DNA of 64,000 nt from an uncultured Geobacteraceae bacterium (GTDB lineage: Bacteria; Desulfobacterota; Desulfuromonadia; Geobacterales; Pseudopelobacteraceae), in NCBI GenBank assembly GCA_903939115.1, contig CAJAFV010000043.1, positions 1 through 64,000 on the forward strand. The letters run 5' to 3'. This document shows positions 37,113 through 48,118 of the stretch, piece by piece. Numbering within the stretch: position 1 is the first letter of the stretch; every line of letters starts with the position of its first letter. The notes below the pieces were generated by a model. The model did not search any database. It had not been told where the DNA came from and saw nothing but the letters and a program-made list of their open reading frames with translations. Made by a program: the position numbers and the translations under genes.

Positions 37113-39788
37113 ATGTTTAAAAACAAATTTATTCTGGTTCTGATTCTCGTTACGGTAGTACTGCCCTTTGTATCTTCCCTGCTCAATTACTACACGGATT
37201 GGCTCTTTTTTGTTGAAACCGGTTTTGCTTCGGTTTTTACGACGACTCTGTATGCAAAAACCGGGGTAGGGCTCCTTTTCGGCGTGTTCCTGTGCGCCTT
37301 TATCATGGTCAATCTAATGTATGCGAACAGGGCGCAATTCCCTTACAGCGGCATTTCCATCGTAGGCGGCGGCAACTTCCGTGTGAACAGGGATGATGCG
37401 ATCCGCTTTGTTAAGCCGTTAGCCATCCTCGCCACTGTCATCTTGTCTCTCCTTGCTGCAAACTGGGGTGCGCTGCGCTGGGAAGAGGCGCTGCTCTTCA
37501 CGAACAGGGTGGATGTCGGAACCGTCGACCCGGTCATCGGTAAGGATATCGGTTTCTATCTGTTCAGTCTGCCATTCTGGGAAATACTCAATGGCTTTGC
37601 CGGTTTCGTGCTGCTGGCGGCCACAGCTTTGGCAGCAGCGGTCTATTATGTCCGGGGCGGCATCATTCTGTCAGAGCGGGGCGCAGTAATTGATGTGAAG
37701 GTTCGGCGGCATCTTGCGATTCTGGTAGGGATTTTCTCCTGCGTCATTGCCGCCGGTTTCTCTCTGGACGGTTTCCAGCTGCTGTTTTCCAACAACGGTT
37801 CCTTTTATGGCGCCGGATATGTGGATGTGAACTCCCGCCTGCTCACCTATAAAATCCTGACATTCCTGACGCCACTGGCGGGGATACTGCTGGCAGCCGG
37901 GATCTGGAAAGGCGCCTGGCGGGTGGCGCTGCTGCCGCCGCTGGTCGTTGTCGTGCTCTACGTCATCGGTATCCGCATCTATCCGGGTCTGCTGCAGAAA
38001 TTCAAGGTTGCCCCCAACGAGCTGGCACTTGAAACACCATATATCGAGAACAATCTCAAATTTACCCGTTTCGGCTTCGATCTGGAAAAGATCGAAACCG
38101 TCCCCTTCGATGTCGATACGAAACTGACCGCTGCCGATATCGCCAACAATGATGCCACCATCAAAAATATCCGCCTCTGGGATCACGCCCCGCTGCTGAA
38201 GACCTACAGTCAGCTGCAGCAGATCAGAACCTACTACAAATTTTTCGATGTGGATAATGACCGGTACAAGGTGAACGGTCAGTACACGCAAGTCATGCTG
38301 TCACCGCGTGAACTCTCCTACGCTGATCTCCCGAGTAAAAACTGGATTAACGAACGCCTGATCTTTACTCACGGCAACGGCATTACGTTTGGCCCGGTCA
38401 GTCGCATCAGCAAAGAGGGGCTGCCGGAGTTTTTCGTCAAGGATATTCCCCCGATCAGTCTGGCGGATATCAAAGTAACCAGACCGGAAATCTATTTTGG
38501 TGAGTTGTCAAACGACTATGTCGTCGTCAAGACAAAGGTCCCCGAATTCAGCTATCCGACAGCCACCGGAAATATCAATACAACCTACGCCGGCAAGGGT
38601 GGGGTGCCGATCGACTCGCTCCTCAAAAAAGCGCTGTTCGCTGCTACGTTCAAAACGGAAAAAATCCTGCTTTCGTCAGATATCACCGCCGAAAGCCGTA
38701 TTATCTACAACCGCAACATCAACGAGCGCGTCAGAGCGATAGCACCGTTCCTTCGTTTTGACGGTGATCCCTACATGGTGGTCGATGCAACGGGACGGCT
38801 GAAATGGATAATCGATGCCTATACGTATTCGGATCGACTCCCCTATTCAAAGCCGATCCAGGGGGGGATCAACTACATGAGGAATTCGGTCAAGGCGACT
38901 ATTGATGCCTATGACGGTACACTCAATTTCTATATCAGCGATCCGAATGATGTCCTGGCAAAAGTGTACGCCCGGATGTTTCCGGCGCTCTTCAAACCGC
39001 TGGCCGACATGCCGGCAGATATGCGCAGCCATGTGCGCTATCCGCATCAATTTCTCCAGCTGCAGGCGGCCATGTTCGCCGCGTATCATATGACCGACCC
39101 GAAGGTCTTCTACAACAAAGAGAATCTCTGGCAGGTTCCAGCTCTGGGTGAAAAACCGATGGAGCCTTATTACACCATTATGAAACTGCCGGGAGAGAAG
39201 GTGGAGGAGTACATTCTGCTGCTGCCGTTTACACCGTCAAAACGTGACAATCTCGCTGCCTGGTTGACCGCCCGCTGTGATGGGGAGAATTACGGAAAAA
39301 TCCGCGCCTACACATTCCCGCGCGACCGGCTGATCTACGGTCCGAAACAGATCGACGCCCGCATCAATCAGGACTCCTTCATCTCCCAGCAGTTGACCCT
39401 CTGGAATCAGCGCGGTTCCGAGGTTATCCGGGGGAGCCTGCTGGTCATCCCGATCGAGAAATCACTGCTCTATGTGCAGCCGCTGTTCCTTGCTGCGGAT
39501 AAAGCCGGTCTGCCGGAATTAAAGCGGGTTATTGTCGCCTTCGGTGATCAGGTGGTTATGGAGGAGAATCTGGAGCTGGCACTGCAGCGGCTCTTTGGTG
39601 GTAAAAAAGCTGTTGTCGCATCAGCTGCAATGGTAACATCAGGCGCAAAAGCATCTCCCGCCGCTTTGGCAAAAGAAGCAATGAGCATTTATGAGAAGGC
39701 GACCACCCTGCAGCGCCAGGGGAACTGGTCGGGGTATGGCGAGGAGTTGCGCAAGCTGGAGCAGATTCTGAAGCAGATGGCACAGTAG
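37113..39788 (+). CDS. UPF0182 family membrane protein
   Basis: 891 residues, normal for the family. Seven N-terminal membrane segments (to about residue 290; FILVLILVTVVLPFVSSLL, LLFGVFLCAFIMVNLMY, LAILATVILSLLAANWG, and others) are followed by a 560-residue extracytoplasmic part containing family-typical segments such as YIENNLKFTRFGFDL, IRLWDHAPLLKTYSQLQQIRTYYKF and PYSKPIQGGINYMRNSVKATIDAYDG. No biochemical function is established for UPF0182. A GAGGAG lies upstream of the ATG. Confidence 0.93.
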   Translation: MFKNKFILVLILVTVVLPFVSSLLNYYTDWLFFVETGFASVFTTTLYAKTGVGLLFGVFLCAFIMVNLMYANRAQFPYSGISIVGGGNFRVNRDDAIRFVKPLAILATVILSLLAANWGALRWEEALLFTNRVDVGTVDPVIGKDIGFYLFSLPFWEILNGFAGFVLLAATALAAAVYYVRGGIILSERGAVIDVKVRRHLAILVGIFSCVIAAGFSLDGFQLLFSNNGSFYGAGYVDVNSRLLTYKILTFLTPLAGILLAAGIWKGAWRVALLPPLVVVVLYVIGIRIYPGLLQKFKVAPNELALETPYIENNLKFTRFGFDLEKIETVPFDVDTKLTAADIANNDATIKNIRLWDHAPLLKTYSQLQQIRTYYKFFDVDNDRYKVNGQYTQVMLSPRELSYADLPSKNWINERLIFTHGNGITFGPVSRISKEGLPEFFVKDIPPISLADIKVTRPEIYFGELSNDYVVVKTKVPEFSYPTATGNINTTYAGKGGVPIDSLLKKALFAATFKTEKILLSSDITAESRIIYNRNINERVRAIAPFLRFDGDPYMVVDATGRLKWIIDAYTYSDRLPYSKPIQGGINYMRNSVKATIDAYDGTLNFYISDPNDVLAKVYARMFPALFKPLADMPADMRSHVRYPHQFLQLQAAMFAAYHMTDPKVFYNKENLWQVPALGEKPMEPYYTIMKLPGEKVEEYILLLPFTPSKRDNLAAWLTARCDGENYGKIRAYTFPRDRLIYGPKQIDARINQDSFISQQLTLWNQRGSEVIRGSLLVIPIEKSLLYVQPLFLAADKAGLPELKRVIVAFGDQVVMEENLELALQRLFGGKKAVVASAAMVTSGAKASPAALAKEAMSIYEKATTLQRQGNWSGYGEELRKLEQILKQMAQ

Positions 39789-39826
39789 CCCATTTCGCTC
39801 TCTGATGTAACGAGGTTCATAGAAGA

Positions 39827-40054
39827 ATGAATCATCTTATGCTTAGGACTCTAACGCAGGCCAGGCGCCTGATAGTGGTTGTGGTCGGCTTCACGATCCT
39901 GTTTGCCGGGGTAGCCATGATCGTGTTGCCGGGACCGGCATTCATAGTTATCCCGATCGGGTTGGCGATACTGGCCACGGAATTCATCTGGGCCAGAAGG
40001 CTTCTGGACCGGGTAAAAGAGCGCATTGAACGTATGAAAAAAAGCGTGAAGTAA
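39827..40054 (+). CDS. Small PGPGW-type transmembrane protein
   Basis: 75 residues. A hydrophobic hairpin (LIVVVVGFTILFAGVAMIVL then PGPAFIVIPIGLAILATEF) is followed by a basic amphipathic tail (RRLLDRVKERIERMKKS). The central LPGPAFIVIPIGLAIL matches the putative transmembrane PGPGW family. Function unknown. It sits between the UPF0182 gene and htpX, 37 bases from each. Confidence 0.8.
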   Translation: MNHLMLRTLTQARRLIVVVVGFTILFAGVAMIVLPGPAFIVIPIGLAILATEFIWARRLLDRVKERIERMKKSVK

Positions 40055-40091
40055 TTGAACTGACAGATCAGACAAGCAGGAGGTACTCACA

Positions 40092-40949
40092 ATGAACAAC
40101 ATCTTTAAAACCACTTTTCTCCTTTCCCTGCTGACCATTTTGCTGGTCGTCATGGGCGGAGCTGTCGGGGGGCAGGGGGGCATGGTCTTCGCCTTCCTGA
40201 TGGCTGTCGTTATGAACTTCGGCTCCTACTGGTTTTCCGACAAGATCGTGCTCAGGATGTACAACGCTCAGGAAATTACCCGCGAGGTTCATCCGGCATT
40301 CTATGGCATGATCGAGCGGTTGGCCGTTCGGGCAAAACTTCCCATGCCGAAGGTCTACATCATTCCGGATGACTCACCTAATGCTTTTGCCACCGGACGT
40401 AATCCCGGCCATGCCGCCGTCGCTGCAACGGAGGGGATTCTGCGCGTTCTTACGCCGGATGAGCTGGAAGGGGTCATGGCCCATGAGCTGGCCCATGTAA
40501 AGAACCGAGATATCCTGATCTCAACTATCGCCGCAACCTTTGCCGGTGCCATCGCGATGATCGGCAACATGCTGCAGTGGGGCGCCATGTTTGGAGCCGG
40601 TCGCAGCGACGATAATGAAGGGGGCGGCATAGGCGGTATGGTCGGTTCACTGGCCATGGCGATTGTTGCCCCGATTGCAGCCATGCTGATCCAGATGGCG
40701 GTGTCACGTTCCCGTGAGTACCAGGCGGATGCGTCCGGTGCGGAGATCTGCGGCAGGCCGCTGGCGCTTGCAGGTGCCCTGCGCAAGCTGCATACAGCAT
40801 CCCAGGCTATTCCTATGCTGGATGCACGGCCCGCCACCGCCCATATGTTTATTGTCAACCCGCTGACCGGGGGCGGCATGATGGCGCTCTTTTCTACCCA
40901 CCCGCCAATGGAGGAACGTATCGCACGGCTTGAAGCGCTGGCCAGATAG
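40092..40949 (+). CDS. htpX: HtpX membrane zinc metalloprotease
   Basis: 285 residues. Two N-terminal membrane segments (about 5-50), the zinc motif in [12 protein letters not shown] (near residue 130), two further hydrophobic stretches ([19 protein letters not shown] and a second after the Gly-rich loop) and the third ligand Glu in [13 protein letters not shown]. HtpX (M48) degrades misfolded inner-membrane proteins with FtsH. The ATG follows AGGAGG by 7 bases. It overlaps the following gene by 20 bases. Confidence 0.96.
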   Translation: MNNIFKTTFLLSLLTILLVVMGGAVGGQGGMVFAFLMAVVMNFGSYWFSDKIVLRMYNAQEITREVHPAFYGMIERLAVRAKLPMPKVYIIPDDSPNAFATGRNPGHAAVAATEGILRVLTPDELEGVMAHELAHVKNRDILISTIAATFAGAIAMIGNMLQWGAMFGAGRSDDNEGGGIGGMVGSLAMAIVAPIAAMLIQMAVSRSREYQADASGAEICGRPLALAGALRKLHTASQAIPMLDARPATAHMFIVNPLTGGGMMALFSTHPPMEERIARLEALAR

Positions 40950-43353
40950 CTGGTATGGGATACGACCTTTGATACCACGCATCGTTTGCCTTGTTGTTTT
41001 TTTATCCGGCTTCGCTTCCCTGGGATACGAACTCTGCTGGATTCGCAAAGGGGCGCTTCTTGTCGGCGCCACCCCTCAGTCGCTCAGCATTGTTGTCGCT
41101 GTCTTCTTTGGTGGTTTAGCCGCAGGTGCATACCTTTTTGGACAACTTTCCACTCGTAGCGGTAACCCCCTCCTGTTATACGGGATTCTCGAATGTGCCA
41201 TCGGACTGATGGCGGCTGCTACGCCGACACTGTTCACTTTTGCCGGAGAACTCTCAGCGTATGTATACCAATGGGCAGGAATTAATCAGGCCCTCCATCT
41301 CCTGGTGCGGTCGGCGCTGGTCGCAGCTGTCATCCTGCCGACATGCCTGCTGGTGGGGGGAACCCTCCCGTTGCTCTGCCAATTTTCAATTTATAACAGG
41401 CAGGCGGATATCCGTTTTGCCGCAGGAATACTCTATGCGGTAAATACTCTCGGCGCTTTCCTCGGCTGCATGCTCTGCGGACTCTGGTTCATCCCCCTCC
41501 TCGGTATGAACGCTGCAATTTGGCTCAACGCTTCAATCAGCTTTGCCGTCGGTGCAGGAATTGTCCTTATCTCAAGAACATGCTCAGCTCCGTCTCTTTC
41601 CTGCAGCGCTGCACCGGTGTTACGGTCCTCCGAAGAAAACAGCGGGACTCTGGTTGATTCAAAACTCACCGGTTTTATTCTGTATGCTCTTTTTTTCTGG
41701 GCAGGATTCGTTGCGTTAGGATACGAGTTGCTCTGGGTACGGTTCCTGTCACTCATTATTCACAATACTGTGTACACCTGCATATTTTCACTTGGCGCAA
41801 TTCTCCTCGGCATCGCTGCTGGTGGATTGGCCGTTCTCGTAGTAAAGGAGCGTCCCGGTCAGGATGCCCTCCTGTTTGGTATCGCCAATATTTTCATAGC
41901 ATTCTCTGTCCTGTTGATCCTCCTTCAGCCGGTTGCCGCCTGGGACTGGATCCGGAATACCGGTTCCGTGCCGATGCAGGCTCTTCTCACTATTGTCATC
42001 ATCCTGATACCCTCTCTTGCCTCCGGAATATCGTTCCCTCTGGCATACCGGCTGATAGCGACACGATCGATTAATTCTGGCAGGGATTTCGGGGCTCTTA
42101 CGGCGGTCAGTACCCTCGGCGGAATTGCTGGTTCACTGCTGGTCGGATTTTATCTCCTCCCCGAAGCGGGCATGTTTGCGACGCTTATCATCCTTACCTG
42201 CATCAGTCTGACAGTCGGAACCTACACGATTTTTGTTTTTTCCGAACGGATGACCCTGCTGCGGAGGGGATTGATCGCAGGCGGAGTTACCATAGCGTGG
42301 TCTGTCGTACCGTTTTGCAGCACGGTCGACCTCCCGGGTGAATTTCTTGCCGGGAACCGGACGATGATTGAATATGCGGAGGGAATTTCTTCCTTTGTTG
42401 CGGTGGTTGAACAGGGCGGGATTAAAACGCTGGAAATTGACCGCATGTGGCAGGGGCAATACCAGAAGGGGCATCAGATCCTTACCGCCCACATCCCGAT
42501 GATCCTGCATCAGGACCCGAAACGGGTTTTGGTGATCGGCATGGGGACCGGTCAGACGGCGAGCCGGTTTCTGATGTATGGCATCGAGCGGCTCGATTGT
42601 GTTGATATTGAAAAAAACTTGCCCGGAATTTTGCAGCGCCATTTTGATGCCGACTGGCTCAGCGACGCACGGACGCACGTCATTCCCGATGATGGCCGCA
42701 ACTTCGCTTCCTCCACGAAAGCCACCTACGATATAGTTTCAGTTGAAGTCGGCCAATCTTTTCGACCCCAGATTGCTTCCTTTTACACGGTTGATTTTTA
42801 TCGTGATGTCAAAAAGCGGCTGAACAGTAACGGTCTGGCATGTCAGTTCGTACCGGTCGGGTTTTTTACGGAAGAGCAGTTTCGCGCGGTTGTGCGTAGT
42901 TTTCTTGAGGTGTTCCCGCAGAGTACGCTCTGGTACAACAAATACGCGGAGCTGATGTTAATCGGGAACGCGACGCAGTCGCCACGGTTATCTGCCGCGC
43001 GTTTGGGACTGCTGCGTAACGATGCAAAACTGAATACCGATCTTGAATACGCATTTAACGGCAAGTCGTTGCGTGTGATGAACAGGAAAGAGGTCTTTGC
43101 CGCAAACTTTCTGATGGGGCCGGATACGCTTGCAAAACTTGCTGCCGGCGCTCCTCTCTATAACGATGACCGTCCGACTCTTGAGTATCAAACTGCCCGA
43201 AACATCTATCTGCCGAGCCGTTTTCACCGGTTGATCGAGAAAAATCTTGAGAGCCCGGCGGCGATTTTCTCTCAGAAAATATCCCTGACGACGGAGGCCG
43301 CAATCAAAAAAAACCGGGAGGAAACGGTGCATGAAATGCTGGCGGAAAAATAG
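40930..43353 (+). CDS. Fused multi-pass membrane/spermidine-synthase-like protein
   Basis: 807 residues. The first 480 contain about 13-14 membrane segments in two homologous halves, each opening with the same motif: [14 protein letters not shown] near residue 25 and [14 protein letters not shown] near 258. The C-terminal part (about 510-700) is a spermidine-synthase-like Rossmann domain ([49 protein letters not shown]). The SAM-dependent aminopropyl or methyl chemistry of such fusions is not established. The ATG overlaps htpX by 20 bases; a TTG start at about 40972 is an alternative. Confidence 0.82.
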   Translation: MKRWPDSWYGIRPLIPRIVCLVVFLSGFASLGYELCWIRKGALLVGATPQSLSIVVAVFFGGLAAGAYLFGQLSTRSGNPLLLYGILECAIGLMAAATPTLFTFAGELSAYVYQWAGINQALHLLVRSALVAAVILPTCLLVGGTLPLLCQFSIYNRQADIRFAAGILYAVNTLGAFLGCMLCGLWFIPLLGMNAAIWLNASISFAVGAGIVLISRTCSAPSLSCSAAPVLRSSEENSGTLVDSKLTGFILYALFFWAGFVALGYELLWVRFLSLIIHNTVYTCIFSLGAILLGIAAGGLAVLVVKERPGQDALLFGIANIFIAFSVLLILLQPVAAWDWIRNTGSVPMQALLTIVIILIPSLASGISFPLAYRLIATRSINSGRDFGALTAVSTLGGIAGSLLVGFYLLPEAGMFATLIILTCISLTVGTYTIFVFSERMTLLRRGLIAGGVTIAWSVVPFCSTVDLPGEFLAGNRTMIEYAEGISSFVAVVEQGGIKTLEIDRMWQGQYQKGHQILTAHIPMILHQDPKRVLVIGMGTGQTASRFLMYGIERLDCVDIEKNLPGILQRHFDADWLSDARTHVIPDDGRNFASSTKATYDIVSVEVGQSFRPQIASFYTVDFYRDVKKRLNSNGLACQFVPVGFFTEEQFRAVVRSFLEVFPQSTLWYNKYAELMLIGNATQSPRLSAARLGLLRNDAKLNTDLEYAFNGKSLRVMNRKEVFAANFLMGPDTLAKLAAGAPLYNDDRPTLEYQTARNIYLPSRFHRLIEKNLESPAAIFSQKISLTTEAAIKKNREETVHEMLAEK

Positions 43354-43389
43354 GGAGATATCCCCACTGGAGCTCCTATTCACTCTATT

Positions 43390-46300
43390 TTAATCCCGTT
43401 CCTGTCTGCCAGACGCAGGGTTGTCGCTCTTCGGCTGAACGGGTGGTAGATAGCTCATTAGAACGCGCACGGTATGTTCCATTTCGATAGCAAAAGAGGC
43501 GAGAGCGGCTTCGATTTGTTCGTGCGGTTCACCCCGGTCGATGGTGGTTTCGAGCTGCAGTGCCAGAGCCGTCAACGCCACTGCACCGATGCTTCCGGCG
43601 CTGCTCTTGATGGTATGGGCGTGGCGCATTGCCGACAGGGTATCCCCCCCGCTTAACGCTTCTTCTATCTCCTGCACTGCATTCGACTTGTTATCGACAA
43701 ACGAACGAAGCAGCCAGGTATAAAGATTCTCATTGCCTTCGAGACGTTCCAGAGCGGCGGCGGTGTCAAGCCCGGCAATGTCAGGAATTGCCGCGACAGC
43801 AGTACCACTTTCATGTCTGTCCGGAGCAGGCCCGTCTGATGCCTGCACGCCCAGAAATGACGCAATTGTCCGGAGCATGGTCCGGGCATCAACCGGTTTT
43901 GGGATGAGCGCGTTCATGCCGGTTTCGATGATTTTCGCCTGCTCCTCCTGCAGGGCATACGCCGTCATAGCGATGATCGGCAGGGTGGCAAAACGACGGT
44001 CCGCCCGTATCAGTCTGGTCGCCTCATAGCCGTCCATGACCGGCATTTGAACATCCATCAACAGCAGATCGTACCTTCTGCTGCCGGTTGTAACAAGCGT
44101 CACCGCTTCAGAGCCATCGGCAGCCACATCCACACCAGCACCGCTCTCTTTGAGCAGCTCAATAGCCAATTGCTGGTTGGTCTCATTGTCTTCCACCAGC
44201 AGAATGTGGAAAGCGGTAAAATCGTATGCCGGTCGCACCCCTTCCGTACCGCCGTAGAAGTTCATCTGGGACTGCTCCAGAAGGTCGCTTTCCCGGCCGA
44301 TGCCGAACCAGGCGGTGAAGCTGAAAACAGTGCCCAAGCCGGGTCTGCTCTCGCAGGATATTTCGCCCTCCATCAGTTCCAGTAACAGTTTGCAGATGGA
44401 CAGTCCCAGCCCGGTTCCGCCAAAGCGCCGAGTAGTGCTTTCGTCCGCCTGGGTAAAGGGTTTAAAGAGTTTTTTGATCTGCTCACCCGAAAGGCCGATG
44501 CCGGTGTCGCGTATGGAAACTTTGATCTGTTGCCGCCCATTATCCTGCTTCAGCACTGTTAAGGTGAGTTCAACTTCCCCCTGCTCCGTGAATTTGACGG
44601 CATTACTGAGCAGGTTGGTCATGATCTGGATAAGCCGGTGCGGGTCGCCAATCAGATACGGTGCAATCTCCGGTGATGTGTCGACCAGAAGTTGCAACCC
44701 TTTCTCAAAAGCTTTTTGCTGCACCATACTGATGACATTGTCAATTATGATGGCGGGCCGGAAGGTAATCTGTTCAATCTGCAGCTGCCGGGCCTCTACT
44801 TTGGAAAAATCCAAAATGTCATTAACAATGTTAAGCAGCAACTCCCCTGCGGAATGTATTTTTCCGATATAGTCATGCTGCCGGGGGGGGAGAGTGGTAT
44901 TCAAAAGTAGTGACGAAAAGCCGATGATTGCGTTCAGCGGCGTGCGGATTTCATGGCTCATATTCGATAAAAACTGGCTCTTGGCAGCGTTTGCCTGCTC
45001 AGTTGCAATCAGGGCCTCGTTCAGTTCGCTGTTCTTTTCTTTCAACAGCCGGGAAAAGGACAGGAGCTCTTCTTCTACCTGCTTTGCCTTGGTGATATCC
45101 CAGTTCGTGCCGAGCATGCTCACCGGTTGACCGGCAGCATCGCGTTGCACTTTACCGGCGGCGGAGATGGTGTGAATCGAATAATCAGGCCACACCACAC
45201 GGAAATCAAGTTCATACTCTTTTTCACCGCTTAGCGCCTTCCTGACGTCCTCGTTAACACGCAGAATATCATCCGGGTGCAGCACCGCCGTCCACGCCTG
45301 ATATACGTTTTCGAAGGTATCAGGCCGGACTCCGTAGAGGAGATACATCTGGTCGTCCCAATACAGTTTGTTGTTAATTACGTCATATTCCCAAAAGGCC
45401 ACACCACCGGCTTTTGCAGACAGTGACAGTTTTTCTTTGGCCGCTTCGGCAGTTGCTTTGGCCAGGCGTAACTCTTCTTCTGCCCGTTTACGTTCGGTGA
45501 TATCCCGACCGATACCGATAAATGCCAGCGCACCAGTGACCGGATCTGTTACCGGAGACGCATTCGCCTTGTACCAGACATATCTGCCATCCTTGCAGAG
45601 TACCCGATATTCCACCCCGCTCTGTTTTTTGCCTGACATTAACGTCAGGCGTATGAATTCGACACAGCCGGCAACATCATCAGGATGGACAAAGAGGCCG
45701 AACGGCTGACCGATTGTTTCGTTCGGCTCATAGCCAAATGCGTCCTGCCATAGGGGAGAGACATAACTGAAGTACCCTTCGGGTGTCAGAGAAAACAGGA
45801 CATCGTTGGCATTCTCAACAAAGGAGCGGAAGCGCAGCTCGCTGGCATGGAGGGTTTCAGACAGATTACTTTTATCAATAGCGATACTGGCCAGATTTGC
45901 GGCTTGTTCAATAGTGGTGATTTCGAGTTCGCCAGGTGTGCGTGCTTCATGGTGATAAATGGCAAAGGTACCAAGCACATGGCCGGATGACGAAAGAATT
46001 GGTTGCGACCAGCAGGCGCCCAGGCCGGCACTGGCTGCCAGCTCTTTGAAGGGGGCCCAATAGGGGTGGGTTGCAATGTCGTCCACGATGATGCGTTCAC
46101 CGGTAAAAGCGGCCGTTCCACACGAACCGACGCCCAGGCCGATCTCGATTCCCTCAATTGCGGCGTTATAGAAATCAGGTAGACTGAACGCGACTCCGTT
46201 ACCAAGATGTCTTCCTTCGCTATCCAGCAGCAATATGCTGCAGAGCATCGCCGGATTGAGCTGTTCCACCCCCCGTACGATGGCGGCAAGAATGACGGTG

Positions 46301-47706
46301 AGCGGCACATCCTGTGCGAGCAGTTCCAGCGTATGGCTTCGAAACTGTTCGAACTTTTCAGCCTGTTTGATTGCAGTTATGTCACGGGCAATATGGACAC
46401 TGCCTACCAGTTCCCCGTCATCAAAAAGCGGGGCTACTGAAATATGAAAATAGCGGTTTAACAGCGGATCCAGAATTTCTTCTTCATGTTTATTGCCATC
46501 GAAGAGAAGCGATATATGCGGGCAGTTCTCCAGCGGCTCATCCAGACCATGCTCAACATTGTGACAGTAACAGGTGAGATTGGTATCCGATATCCTGCAC
46601 GGAAGAGGTTCAGTCGCCTGGTTTGCATGAATAATCCGGTATTTGGTGTCCAGAATCATGATCTTGTCAGGAATGGCGTTGAACGTCCGTACCCACTCAT
46701 CACGCGACTTCCGCAGCTCCCGCGTTCGTTCCTCGACACGACGCTCCAGTAATTTGTGGACCCGCTGGCTCTTGATAAACCACCAGGTAAGACCGCACGC
46801 TGTCAGGGAAAGGAAGAGTACGCTCAGTAGCAGACGTTTTTTTACCGAGTAAATTGGGGCAAAGGCTTCTGCCGTTGGGAGCAGGGCTGCCACATACCAG
46901 CCTGCTGTCGGGATCCTATTGGTTGAGACCAACACTTGCATGCCCTGTTGCGTTGTAGTAACCCCTGAATCCTCAAAACCTTGAATAGCGCGGTCGATAA
47001 ACGGGTTTACGCCGGGAGCGGGAAGGATTTCCATGATGCGTTTTTTGTCGGTGGCCGAGACAATCAGCCGTTGTTGGGGTGCGACAACCAGATAGCCGCC
47101 GCTCTTGCCGTAGTGTTGATCCGCAATCCTGTCCAGAAAATTTGGTTTGCCAAGATTGGTCACTCCAACAATGGCGCCAATTACCTTGCCTTCGGCATTG
47201 CGAATAGGTGCGGCTGCAGAGAATACCGGAGACTTCAGGCTCTTGCCCAGTACCGGTCGGCCAATTGACGATCTCCCCTCTTTGAGGGCAGCGATCATGT
47301 AATCTCTGTCCATTACATTGCGGCCGAGTCGATCCGCCGAGACTGGAATATCCGCAATAGGGGTGCCATCAAGACCGGTAACGAAAACACCGGCGTTAAA
47401 CATTCCTTGAAGATGAAGATGTCCGTCGAGGTATGTCTGTGTGGATGCGGCGTTGCCCAGCTTGGCCGAAGTAATTGCTGAAGCTTCATTTTCCAGCGTT
47501 TTTATACGGAGCTCGAAATCGGAATTTATATCTGCCGCAACAATCGCAGTCGTTGAGGCCTGCTGATCAGTCAGCAGGTGTTGCATATCTTCCTGCAATA
47601 CATGGTTGACATAGCCTGTCAGCGACCAGACGCTGATCAGGAAAATGAGCAGAGTGAGGATGCATACCCGCGTATTGAGCGACAGCTTAAATATGCTAAC
47701 GTTCAT
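43390..47706 (-). CDS. Large hybrid sensor histidine kinase (Cache-PAS-GAF-PAS-PAS-HisKA-HATPase-REC-Hpt)
   Basis: 1438 residues. Membrane segments near 12-32 and 288-310 enclose a periplasmic dCache-type sensor. Then come a PAS domain carrying a Cys-rich insert (CRISDTNLTCYCHN then ENCPH), a GAF domain (about 460-600), two PAS domains with PAC ends (IGRDITERKRAEEEL), HisKA with MSHEIRTPLNAIIGF (His near 917), HATPase (ISIRDTGIGLSGEQ, GGTGLGLSICKLL), a receiver with Asp in LLLMDVQMPVMDGYEATR (near 1216) and an Hpt with RHAHTIKSSAGS (near 1363). It can run a full internal His-Asp-His relay. The single-domain regulator upstream is the likely partner. Signal unknown. Confidence 0.92.
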   Translation of the reverse strand: MNVSIFKLSLNTRVCILTLLIFLISVWSLTGYVNHVLQEDMQHLLTDQQASTTAIVAADINSDFELRIKTLENEASAITSAKLGNAASTQTYLDGHLHLQGMFNAGVFVTGLDGTPIADIPVSADRLGRNVMDRDYMIAALKEGRSSIGRPVLGKSLKSPVFSAAAPIRNAEGKVIGAIVGVTNLGKPNFLDRIADQHYGKSGGYLVVAPQQRLIVSATDKKRIMEILPAPGVNPFIDRAIQGFEDSGVTTTQQGMQVLVSTNRIPTAGWYVAALLPTAEAFAPIYSVKKRLLLSVLFLSLTACGLTWWFIKSQRVHKLLERRVEERTRELRKSRDEWVRTFNAIPDKIMILDTKYRIIHANQATEPLPCRISDTNLTCYCHNVEHGLDEPLENCPHISLLFDGNKHEEEILDPLLNRYFHISVAPLFDDGELVGSVHIARDITAIKQAEKFEQFRSHTLELLAQDVPLTVILAAIVRGVEQLNPAMLCSILLLDSEGRHLGNGVAFSLPDFYNAAIEGIEIGLGVGSCGTAAFTGERIIVDDIATHPYWAPFKELAASAGLGACWSQPILSSSGHVLGTFAIYHHEARTPGELEITTIEQAANLASIAIDKSNLSETLHASELRFRSFVENANDVLFSLTPEGYFSYVSPLWQDAFGYEPNETIGQPFGLFVHPDDVAGCVEFIRLTLMSGKKQSGVEYRVLCKDGRYVWYKANASPVTDPVTGALAFIGIGRDITERKRAEEELRLAKATAEAAKEKLSLSAKAGGVAFWEYDVINNKLYWDDQMYLLYGVRPDTFENVYQAWTAVLHPDDILRVNEDVRKALSGEKEYELDFRVVWPDYSIHTISAAGKVQRDAAGQPVSMLGTNWDITKAKQVEEELLSFSRLLKEKNSELNEALIATEQANAAKSQFLSNMSHEIRTPLNAIIGFSSLLLNTTLPPRQHDYIGKIHSAGELLLNIVNDILDFSKVEARQLQIEQITFRPAIIIDNVISMVQQKAFEKGLQLLVDTSPEIAPYLIGDPHRLIQIMTNLLSNAVKFTEQGEVELTLTVLKQDNGRQQIKVSIRDTGIGLSGEQIKKLFKPFTQADESTTRRFGGTGLGLSICKLLLELMEGEISCESRPGLGTVFSFTAWFGIGRESDLLEQSQMNFYGGTEGVRPAYDFTAFHILLVEDNETNQQLAIELLKESGAGVDVAADGSEAVTLVTTGSRRYDLLLMDVQMPVMDGYEATRLIRADRRFATLPIIAMTAYALQEEQAKIIETGMNALIPKPVDARTMLRTIASFLGVQASDGPAPDRHESGTAVAAIPDIAGLDTAAALERLEGNENLYTWLLRSFVDNKSNAVQEIEEALSGGDTLSAMRHAHTIKSSAGSIGAVALTALALQLETTIDRGEPHEQIEAALASFAIEMEHTVRVLMSYLPPVQPKSDNPASGRQERD

Positions 47707-47746
47707 GCCTTCGTCCTCTATGGTGAGGTAAGCTCTTTAAGCTACT

Positions 47747-48118
47747 TCAACTCGCCAGTACTTCGTTTACTACGGCTTTCAGTATTTTTAAATCGAGCGG
47801 CTTGGCGACAACTCTATCCGCGCGCATTAAATTGGCAGTCGACAGCAGGAGGTCCTTGTCAATTTTAGCCGTCCCGCCGGTCATCGCTATGATCTGTATG
47901 TCCGGGAATTTTCGTTTAATAGCGGTGATAACCTCCAAACCGTCCATTTCCGGCATGATTACGTCGGTAATCACCAGGTCATAGTGATTAAGCTCCACCA
48001 TACGCAGCCCGGTCTTGCCGTTTCCGGCGGTATCAACCTGGTGTCCTTCGTGTGTGAAAAACTCTTTCAAAATAAAGTGGATATCCGCTTCGTCGTCAAT
48101 TATCAGTATATGCGCCAT
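47747..48118 (-). CDS. Single-domain response regulator (CheY-like receiver)
   Basis: 123 residues, a stand-alone receiver. LIIDDEADIHFILKEFF provides the acidic pocket, DLVITDVIMPEMDGLEV the phosphorylated Asp (near residue 53), IIAMTGG the Thr switch and VVAKPLDLKIL the conserved Lys. It has no output domain, so it acts through protein contacts or as a phosphate shuttle. It lies 40 bases upstream of the hybrid kinase on the same strand, and the kinase Hpt domain is a plausible donor. Confidence 0.9.
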   Translation of the reverse strand: MAHILIIDDEADIHFILKEFFTHEGHQVDTAGNGKTGLRMVELNHYDLVITDVIMPEMDGLEVITAIKRKFPDIQIIAMTGGTAKIDKDLLLSTANLMRADRVVAKPLDLKILKAVVNEVLAS

